DNA from: Streptomyces shenzhenensis
GTDB taxonomy: Bacteria > Actinomycetota > Actinomycetes > Streptomycetales > Streptomycetaceae
Reading direction: 5' to 3'
Length of the DNA stretch: 64,000 nucleotides
Assembly (NCBI RefSeq): GCF_003688995.1
Contig: NZ_PENI01000004.1
Span: 186,001-250,000 of the forward strand
Below the pieces are notes generated by a model, which had not been told where the DNA came from, ran no database searches, and worked only from the letters and a program-made list of their open reading frames with translations. Numbering within the stretch: the first letter of the stretch is position 1; each line of letters begins with the position of its first letter. Both the position numbers and the translations under genes were made by a program. Below, piece by piece: positions 57,915-64,000 of the stretch.

Positions 57915-59168
57915 ATGGCTCGAATCATGTGCAAGGCGGGTGGTCGTGTGCGCGCGACGCAGGGACTGCGTGTGCTCTCGGTCTACGAGGGTTTCTTCTC
58001 CGGCGGTGCCCGGATCGTCCACAGCGATGTCGTCCTCGGGCTGATGGAGGGCGGCCGGCAGCGGCACCGGGTGCTGTCCGTCCACGCCGAGGTGCACCGG
58101 GAGGCCACCCGGCAGCGCATGGAGGACGACACCTGCTATCGCGCGCTCACGGCCGGCGGCGTCCCGGTCGCCTCGCTCGGCCGCAGCGCAGGCCTGGTCG
58201 ACGGGGCCGTCGCGGCGAGCGTTTTCAGCGGGCCCGAGCTGGCCGAAACGGCTCGGGCGATGGCGGGCGCGGACGTCATCCTCTCGCTGAAGGAGCAGCC
58301 GCTCGCCCTGCTGAACCAGGCGGGGCTGCCGCGCCGCCCGGTGGTGGTGTGCCTGCACCGCTCCGACCCGGAGAACCAGGGACCGGCCCTGGACGAGCTG
58401 AAGGCGGCCATCGCGGACGGCACGGTCGTCGCGTGTGTGTGCTGCGCGGAGTCGACCCGCGCCGCGTATCTGGCCGCCGGGATCCCGGCGGCGCTGCTGC
58501 ACGTCATCCCGAACGGCGTGGACCTGCTGCGGTTCCGGCCCGACGCGGAGGCACGGCACGCGCTGCGCGCCTCGCTCGGCATCCCGGCCGCGGCGCCGGT
58601 GGTCGTCTTCGCCGCGCGCTACGCCGAGATGAAGAACGTCCCGCTGCTGCTGCGCGCGGCGCGGCTCTGGCTGGGCCGCGAGACCGACGGGCAGGTGCTG
58701 ATGTGCGGGGCCGGCATGACCGGGGAGAACCCCGCCCTGTGGGCGGACATCGAGGTCGCGTTCGGCGCCGACCGGGCGCTCGCCGAGCGGGTGCGGCTGC
58801 TCGGGGTACGGCGGGACATGCCGGCGGTCTACGCCGCCGCCGACGTCGTGGCGCTCACCTCGTCCTCCGGGGAGGCCGCGCCGCTCTGCCTGATCGAGGG
58901 CATGATGTGCGGGGCCGTGCCGGTGACCACCGATGTCGGCGACGCCGCGGCCCTCGCGGCCGGGCACGGCTTCGTCACCCCGCCGGACCCGGGCGCCGTC
59001 GCGCTGGCCTGGTCGGGCGCGATCGCCGGCCGCGCCGACCTCGGTCCTGCCCTGGCCCGCAGCCGGGAACGGTTCAGCCGGACCCGGATGATCGCGGCGT
59101 ACGCGGCCCTGCTCGACCGGGTGGGCCGCCCCGTCTTCCGCTCCGGGGAGCCGCAGCAGTCGCCCTGA
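57915..59168 (+). CDS. GT4-family glycosyltransferase
   Basis: 417 residues as written. GTG 57948 with AAGGCGGG upstream is an equally likely start, giving 406. GT-B fold: N-terminal LRVLSVYEGFFSGGARIVHSDVVLGL, linker HVIPNGVDLLRFRPD, donor domain VVVFAARYAEMKNVPLLLRAA, and the E-x7-E-type motif SGEAAPLCLIEG. Cytosolic, retaining transfer from a nucleotide sugar. No sugar cluster surrounds it, so the acceptor is unknown. Confidence 0.87.
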   Translation: MARIMCKAGGRVRATQGLRVLSVYEGFFSGGARIVHSDVVLGLMEGGRQRHRVLSVHAEVHREATRQRMEDDTCYRALTAGGVPVASLGRSAGLVDGAVAASVFSGPELAETARAMAGADVILSLKEQPLALLNQAGLPRRPVVVCLHRSDPENQGPALDELKAAIADGTVVACVCCAESTRAAYLAAGIPAALLHVIPNGVDLLRFRPDAEARHALRASLGIPAAAPVVVFAARYAEMKNVPLLLRAARLWLGRETDGQVLMCGAGMTGENPALWADIEVAFGADRALAERVRLLGVRRDMPAVYAAADVVALTSSSGEAAPLCLIEGMMCGAVPVTTDVGDAAALAAGHGFVTPPDPGAVALAWSGAIAGRADLGPALARSRERFSRTRMIAAYAALLDRVGRPVFRSGEPQQSP

Positions 59169-59170
59169 CG

Positions 59171-59229
59171 CCGGAAGGGCTGCGGGGAACGGCGCGACCA
59201 GCCACCATGCTGCCGCAGCCGACCGACGG
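59171..59229. repeat. Degenerate copy of the dispersed GC-rich repeat
   Basis: CCGGAAGGGCTGCGGGGAAC, then GGCGCGACCAGCCACCATGC, then GCCGACCGACGG matches the unit at 11954-12014, again between two convergent gene ends. Confidence 0.6.
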
Positions 59230-59233
59230 CCCG

Positions 59234-60271
59234 TCACCGGGGCAGGACGATGACATGCGCGGCCGGCGGCCGGTCGCCGGCCGCCATCAGCGCGGTGCGG
59301 ACCACCGTCGCCTGCTGCTCCAGCGACTCCCGGAGCTTCCGCGGGGAGATGTGGACGACCGTGATGCCGAGGCGCTCCAGGTACTCGCGCTTGCGCGCGT
59401 ACTCCGACCAGAGGGCGTCCTCGTCCTGGCGCGCGGCCCGGGTGTCCAGCTCCACCGCGACCGCCTCCTCCGGCCAGTAGGCGTCCAGGTCGCCCAGGTG
59501 CGGGCCACCGGGCAGCCGCAGGTCGACGTTCCACACCGGGTCCGGCAGGCCGTACTCCCGGACCATCCGGTACAGGTGGTCCTCCGCGAGGGCCCGGCCC
59601 TCGGCCAGCAGCGAGTCCACCGCGTCCACCACGTGCGGCCGGCCGAGCAGCCTCGCCCGGCTCAGCTCCCGGACCACGGCGGTCGGCTCGCAGTGGCCGG
59701 CGCGGACCGCCTCGGACAGCAGCAGCCGCACGGCGCCCGCCTCCGAGATGTCCGCCACCGCGTCCGCCACGGCACGCGCCACCGGCGCCACCGGCAGGCC
59801 GGTCACCTGCCGCGGGACGGGCATGGTCGGCGTGCGGACGATGCGCACCGCGTCCGTCGAGCGCAGCCGCCGGGCGCGCGGGACCAGCACGTCGAAGCGC
59901 TCCAGGGAGGGCAGCGGGGGCGTCGAGGTGAAGCCGTGCAGGGTCAGCGCGGCCAGACCGGTGATCATCGCCTCCGTGTACACGGGGCTGTGCGGCTCCT
60001 CGGCGCTGGGCTGCGGCGGCACGCCCGACCCCGAGACGCGGGCCGCGTACAGCAGGGCCGCGTGCAGCCGCTCCTCGCTCGTCGGCAGTCCGGAGTACAG
60101 CAGGACCACTCCGGGCAGCAGCTGCCGCCAGGGGCCGCCGGGGCGGCACTGCTCGTTCAGCTCGGCCGTCGAGATGCCGTGCTTGCGCAGCTGGGCCGCG
60201 GTCAGCACCCGGCGGCGGACGTCGTTGAGGTAGTGGAGGGGGCGCGGGGAGAGCGGGGTGTTGTGGTTCAT
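59234..60271 (-). CDS. AbiEi-like winged-helix plus DUF559-like nuclease-fold protein
   Basis: 345 residues from ATG 60271. An N-terminal winged helix (RRRVLTAAQLRKHGISTAELNEQCR, WRQLLPGVVLL) resembles AbiEi antitoxin heads. A middle region (VARAVADAVADISEAGAVRLLLSEAVRAG) follows. The C-terminal DUF559/Vsr-like PD-(D/E)xK region reads LGDLDAYWPEEAVAVELDT ... LERLGITVVHISP with the D...ExD/K pattern. No AbiEii toxin partner is adjacent. Function unknown; common as a single gene in actinomycetes. Confidence 0.72.
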   Translation of the reverse strand: MNHNTPLSPRPLHYLNDVRRRVLTAAQLRKHGISTAELNEQCRPGGPWRQLLPGVVLLYSGLPTSEERLHAALLYAARVSGSGVPPQPSAEEPHSPVYTEAMITGLAALTLHGFTSTPPLPSLERFDVLVPRARRLRSTDAVRIVRTPTMPVPRQVTGLPVAPVARAVADAVADISEAGAVRLLLSEAVRAGHCEPTAVVRELSRARLLGRPHVVDAVDSLLAEGRALAEDHLYRMVREYGLPDPVWNVDLRLPGGPHLGDLDAYWPEEAVAVELDTRAARQDEDALWSEYARKREYLERLGITVVHISPRKLRESLEQQATVVRTALMAAGDRPPAAHVIVLPR

Positions 60272-60385
60272 GACCTCCCGATTCCCTCCTGCTGACCGCT
60301 CCGTAACCGCTGTTACACGCTCGTCGACAAATACGGACAAGACGGCACTAAAGGACGGTTGTTCGGATGCCGAGTAGAGACGGAA

Positions 60386-60419
60386 AACCCCTGGTCCGTT
60401 CGGGTGCGGCCCAGGGGTT
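60386..60419 (-). terminator. Hairpin downstream of the second aminopeptidase
   Basis: AACCCCTGG (60386-60394) and CCAGGGGTT (60411-60419) are perfectly complementary, 46 bases beyond the minus-strand stop at 60465. Confidence 0.6.
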
Positions 60420-60464
60420 ACGGCTGTTATTGACCGAATTCCGTAACGGTCACGGACGGACCGA

Positions 60465-63044
60465 TCATTGGCCAAAGGTGCCGGCGTCGTGGGCCTGCCC
60501 GCGCAGCGCCCGCGCCAGGTCGTCCCGCGCCTCCAGCACCAGCCTGCGCAGCGCGGGAGCCGCCTCCCGGTGGGACTCCAGCCACGCGTCCGTCGCCGCC
60601 AGCGTCCGCGGCGAGTCCTGGTAGGCCGGGAACAGGCCCCTGACCACGTCCATGCCGATCTGGATCGACCGCTCCCGCCACACCCGCTCGATCGCCGCGA
60701 AGTACCGCTCGGCGTACGGCGCCGTCAGCTCCCGCTGCGTGGGCTGCGCGAACCCCGCGATGGTCGCCTCGACCAGCGCGTTGGACAGCGCGTCCGACTC
60801 CACCACCTGCGCCCACGCCTGCGCCTTGACCGCGGCCGACGGCCGGGCGGCCAGACAGCGGACCTGGTGCCGCTTGCCGGACGCCGTGTCGTCGCGGGCC
60901 AGCTCCGCCGCGAGCGCGGCCTCGTCGGCGGCCCCGTGGGCGGCGAGCGGCTCCAGGAACGCCCAGCGCAGCTCCTGGTCCATCTCCAGGCCGTCGATCT
61001 TCGCGGTGCCGTCCAGCAGCTCCCGCAGCAGCCCGAGGTCCGCCTCGCTCGACGCCACCGTCGCGAAGAACCGCGCCCAGGCCAGCTGGTGCTCGCTGCC
61101 CGGCTCGGCCCGCCGCAGCTCGTCGAGGGCGCCGTCGGCGACCAGCCACTCGCCCGTCGCCCGCCACTGCGGCGCCGCGTAGTGGACCAGCGCCGAGTTC
61201 GTCCACGCGTGCAGCATCTGCACGACGCCGATCTCGCTCTCACGGCCCGCGAAGCGCAGCACCAGCTCGACGAAGTCCCGGGCCGGCAGCAACGCGTCCC
61301 GGGTCAGGTTCCACAGCGCCGACCAGCACTGGGCGCGGGCCAGCGGGTCCGTCAGCGCGCCCAGGTGGTCCCGGAGCGTGGCCAGCGACGTGGCGTCGAG
61401 CCGCATCTTGCAGTACGTCAGATCGTCGTCGTTGACCAGGACCAGCTCCGGGGCCGCGGCGCCGGCCAGCTCGGCCACGACGGTGCGCGGGCCGTCGACG
61501 TCCGTCTCCACGCGCGCGTACCGCTCCAGGTCCCCGGCCGGGGTACGGCGGTACAGGCCCACCGCCACCCGGTGCGGGCGCAGCCGGGGATGCGACTCGG
61601 GCGCCTCCTGGAGCACGGCCAGTTCGCTCACCCGGCCCGCCGCGTCCAGCAGCACCTGCGGGGTCAGCGCGTTCACCCCGGCCGTCTGCAGCCACGCCCC
61701 CGCCCAGGCCGCCATGTCCCGGCCGCTGGTCTCCTCCAGCACCGACAGCAGGTCACCGAGCCGGGTGTTGCCGTACGCGTTCCGCTTGAAGTAGCGCCGG
61801 GCACCCTCCAGGAAGGGCTCCTCGCCGACGTACGCGACGAGCTGCTTGAGCACCGAGGCGCCCTTGGCGTACGTGATGCCGTCGAAGTTGAGCTTGGCGT
61901 CCTGCAGATCACGGATGTCCGCCGTGACCGGATGCGTGGACGGCAGTTGGTCGGCCCGGTACGCCCACGCCTTGCGGCGGTTGGCGAAGGTGATCCAGGC
62001 GTTGCCGAAACGGGTCGCGCCGACGTTCGCGAAGGTGCCCATGAAGTCCGCGAAGGACTCCTTGAGCCACAGGTCGTCCCACCACTCCATGGTGACCAGG
62101 TCGCCGAACCACATGTGCGCCATCTCGTGCAGGATGACGTTGGCCCGCGCCTCGTAGGACGCCTGCGTCACCTTGCCGCGGAAGATGTACTCCTCGCGGA
62201 AGGTCACCAGACCCGGGTTCTCCATCGCGCCCAGGTTGTACTCGGGCACGAACGCCTGGTCGTACTTCCCGAACGGGTACGGGTAGTCGAAGTGGTCGTG
62301 GAAGAAGTCCAGGCCCTGCTTGGTCACCAGGAAGACGTCGTCGTGGTCGAAGTGCGGGGCGAGGCCCTTGCGGCACATCGCGCCCAGCGGGATCTCCAGC
62401 CGCGTACCGTCCTCGAAGGTCCGCTCGTAGGAGTCGGTCACATAGTGGTAGGGGCCCGCCACCACGCAGGTGATGTACGTCGAGATGGGCTTGGTCTCGG
62501 CGAACCGCCAGACACCGTCGGCGCGTTCACCGGCCCCGTTGCTCCACACGGTCCAGCCCTCCGGGGCCCGCACCTCGAAGCGGAACGGTGCCTTGAGGTC
62601 GGGCTGCTCGAAGTTCGCGAAGACGCGGCGGGAGTCGGCCGGCTCGTACTGGGTGTACAGGTACACCTCGCCGTCCTCCGGGTCGACGAAGCGGTGCAGG
62701 CCCTCGCCGGTACGGGAGTAGGCGCACTGCGCGTCCACGACCAGCTCGTTCTCGGCGGCCAGCTCCTCCAGCACGATCCGGGAGCCGTCGAAGACCTCGC
62801 TGGGGTCGAGGTCCCTGCCGTTGAGCGAGAGCGCGGTCACGCTCGGTGCGATCAGGTCGGCGAAGCTGGCCGCGCCCGGCTCGTTGCAGCGGAAGCGGAT
62901 CGTGGTGACCGAGCGGAAGGTGCGCGGCTCGGCGGCCCCGTCGCCGACGGCCGACCGCAGGTCCAGGGACACCTCGTACCCGTCGACGGACAGCAGGGCG
63001 GCCCGCTCCCGGGCCTCGTCGCGGGACAGATTCTCACCGGGCAC
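60465..63044 (-). CDS. pepN: Aminopeptidase N (M1 family), copy 2
   Basis: 859 residues from GTG 63044 (GAGGGAG upstream), giving MPGENLSRDEARERAALL, colinear with copy 1 at 44435-47017. Motifs GAMENPGLV and HEMAHMWFGDLVTMEWWDDLWLKE are intact, so it should be an active zinc aminopeptidase. Gly-Ala-Met-Glu-Asn is followed by Pro here rather than Ala. The central domain lacks a few short loops found in copy 1. The roles of the two copies cannot be separated from sequence. Confidence 0.93.
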   Translation of the reverse strand: MPGENLSRDEARERAALLSVDGYEVSLDLRSAVGDGAAEPRTFRSVTTIRFRCNEPGAASFADLIAPSVTALSLNGRDLDPSEVFDGSRIVLEELAAENELVVDAQCAYSRTGEGLHRFVDPEDGEVYLYTQYEPADSRRVFANFEQPDLKAPFRFEVRAPEGWTVWSNGAGERADGVWRFAETKPISTYITCVVAGPYHYVTDSYERTFEDGTRLEIPLGAMCRKGLAPHFDHDDVFLVTKQGLDFFHDHFDYPYPFGKYDQAFVPEYNLGAMENPGLVTFREEYIFRGKVTQASYEARANVILHEMAHMWFGDLVTMEWWDDLWLKESFADFMGTFANVGATRFGNAWITFANRRKAWAYRADQLPSTHPVTADIRDLQDAKLNFDGITYAKGASVLKQLVAYVGEEPFLEGARRYFKRNAYGNTRLGDLLSVLEETSGRDMAAWAGAWLQTAGVNALTPQVLLDAAGRVSELAVLQEAPESHPRLRPHRVAVGLYRRTPAGDLERYARVETDVDGPRTVVAELAGAAAPELVLVNDDDLTYCKMRLDATSLATLRDHLGALTDPLARAQCWSALWNLTRDALLPARDFVELVLRFAGRESEIGVVQMLHAWTNSALVHYAAPQWRATGEWLVADGALDELRRAEPGSEHQLAWARFFATVASSEADLGLLRELLDGTAKIDGLEMDQELRWAFLEPLAAHGAADEAALAAELARDDTASGKRHQVRCLAARPSAAVKAQAWAQVVESDALSNALVEATIAGFAQPTQRELTAPYAERYFAAIERVWRERSIQIGMDVVRGLFPAYQDSPRTLAATDAWLESHREAAPALRRLVLEARDDLARALRGQAHDAGTFGQ

Positions 63045-63194
63045 GGGCGGCACTCCCTCGTTGGTGCGGCAGGACGGGGTTCGGCCGGTGCCGAACAGGA
63101 CCGATCCTGCCATGTGCCCCTGACAGGGTCAGCAGGGAATGACGCGACGAGCGGATGCGTTGGGACCCTTATTCGCGTTCTCACGAGGAGTGAC

Positions 63195-63839
63195 ATGGCC
63201 GAGAAGACCCCCGTCGACTTCTGGTTCGATCCGCTGTGCCCCTGGGCCTGGATGACCTCCCGCTGGGTGCTGGAGGTGGCCAAGGTCCGGGACATCGAGG
63301 TCCGCTGGCATGTGATGAGCCTGGCCGTGCTGAACGAGAACAGGCTGGACGAACTGCCCGAGGAGTACGCCGAGAACATGCGCCCCGGCGGCAAGAGCTG
63401 GGGCCCGGTCCGGGTGGCCGTCGCCGCCCGGCAGCAGCACGGCGACGAGGCGGTCGGCCGGCTGTACACCGCCCTCGGCACCCGCTTCCACAACGAGGGC
63501 CTCGGGGTGAACCGCGACAGCATCGCCGCCGCCCTCGCCGACGCGGACCTGCCCGCCGACCTGATCGAGTACGCCGACAAGGACACCTACGACACCGAGC
63601 TGCGCGCCTCCCACAAGGAAGGCATCGACAAGGTCGGCCAGGAGGTCGGCACCCCGGTCATCGCCGTACCCGGCCCCGACGGCGAGGAGATCGCCTTCTT
63701 CGGCCCTGTGGTGACCCCCACGCCCCAGGGCGAGGAGGCGCTCCGGCTGTGGGACGGCACCCTCGCCGTCGCCTCCGTACCGGGCTTCTACGAGATCAAG
63801 CGGACCCGGACCAAGGGCCCCGACTTCAGCAACCTCTGA
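63195..63839 (+). CDS. Rv2466c-like DsbA-fold thiol protein (mycothiol-dependent nitroreductase family)
   Basis: 214 residues, ATG 63195 after CGAGGAG. Thioredoxin/DsbA fold with inserted helical domain. Active-site segment FDPLCPWAWMTSRWV: Cys15-Pro-Trp-Ala18. Mycobacterial Rv2466c has CPWC; the second Cys is Ala here, so chemistry would be monothiol (mycothiol-disulfide exchange). cis-Pro region VGTPVIAVPGPDGEEI is conserved. Probable mycothiol-linked redox enzyme. Confidence 0.85.
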   Translation: MAEKTPVDFWFDPLCPWAWMTSRWVLEVAKVRDIEVRWHVMSLAVLNENRLDELPEEYAENMRPGGKSWGPVRVAVAARQQHGDEAVGRLYTALGTRFHNEGLGVNRDSIAAALADADLPADLIEYADKDTYDTELRASHKEGIDKVGQEVGTPVIAVPGPDGEEIAFFGPVVTPTPQGEEALRLWDGTLAVASVPGFYEIKRTRTKGPDFSNL

Positions 63840-63840
63840 G

Positions 63841-64000
63841 TCACCCGGGCTTCGGCGCGGGGAAGCAGCCGCCGCCGTTCCAGTCGAAGCTGCGCTGGTG
63901 ACGGCGGCAGCCCTCCTGGCCCGCGCCTCGGCGAGCCGGCTCAGGTGCGCCTCGTAGCCCCGCGCGTGGTAGGCGGCCCGGCCCGGGCCCGGTTCCACGA
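63841..64000 (-). other. Unresolved 3' end of a minus-strand gene or remnant
   Basis: A plausible C-terminus QEGCRRHQRSFDWNGGGCF followed by PAPKPG stops at 63841-63843 (minus strand), but that frame closes a short way upstream. A different frame toward the window edge reads EPGPGRAAYHARGYEAHLSRL. This could be one gene with a frameshift or a sequencing indel near 63917; the rest is outside the window. Confidence 0.3.

Noticed and set aside
59234..60271. Type IV AbiE toxin-antitoxin system
   Set aside because: Only an AbiEi-like N-terminus is seen; the neighbouring genes (glycosyltransferase, aminopeptidase) are not AbiEii toxins.

Overview
The window is a very GC-rich (GC-biased third codon positions, many GTG/TTG starts, AAGGAG-type ribosome binding sites) stretch of an actinomycete chromosome, almost certainly Streptomyces. 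Indicators are a DynA/DynB-like dynamin pair beside an SsbB-type single-strand binding protein, an LAXTG-type wall-anchored thioester protein, a PknG-like kinase locus, a mycothiol-dependent-nitroreductase relative and dispersed GC-rich intergenic repeats. The gene content looks like conserved chromosomal core rather than an island. From memory, not checked, the order resembles the S. coelicolor SCO2633-SCO2685 region.

Layout. 1-1.4 kb: the 3' end of a truncated NB-ARC regulator and a decayed secreted-protein fragment. 1.38-1.46 kb: tRNA-Arg(UCU). 1.8-7.1 kb: dynamin-like GTPase pair, a 1 kb block of tandem and inverted repeats, then ssbB. 7.4-11.9 kb: wall-anchored thioester-domain protein, ettA-like ABC-F protein, hot-dog thioesterase and an unknown protein. 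12.0-19.1 kb: a three-gene ABC operon (two giant FtsX-type permeases and one ATPase with an AbrB-like tail). 19.4-20.9 kb: truncated haemoglobin and a PCMT-like methyltransferase.

20.9-31.6 kb: a seven-gene minus-strand signalling operon, read as membrane sensor (GlnX-like), solute-binding protein (GlnH-like), coiled-coil protein, PknG-like kinase, PP2C phosphatase, vWA protein and FHA protein. It is the most interesting locus. It joins the mycobacterial GlnX/GlnH/PknG amino-acid sensing axis to a vWA/PP2C/FHA set resembling TerY-P triads, and three of its cytosolic members carry N-terminal zinc ribbons.

31.8-38.5 kb: a complete glycoside uptake and use cassette (ROK regulator with a palindromic upstream site, lipoprotein, two permeases, GH4 phospho-glucosidase, BadF-type sugar kinase). 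38.6-44.3 kb: Uma2 nuclease-fold protein, MscS channel, HNH endonuclease, a small repeat protein coupled to MalQ and a small membrane protein. 44.4-50.5 kb: aminopeptidase N, a MazEF-type toxin-antitoxin pair, aspartate-semialdehyde dehydrogenase, and an ECF sigma factor with a membrane partner. 50.5-63.8 kb: a large secreted subtilase, Nudix hydrolase, Tat-exported metallophosphoesterase, serine beta-lactamase-fold enzyme, GT4 glycosyltransferase, an AbiEi-like/DUF559-like protein, a second aminopeptidase N and an Rv2466c-like thiol protein.

Many convergent gene ends carry long perfect hairpins that look like bidirectional terminators. No CRISPR array, insertion sequence, prophage or biosynthetic cluster is visible. 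Start codons are chosen from ribosome binding sites and family length. Domain assignments rest on motifs read by eye, with no database search.
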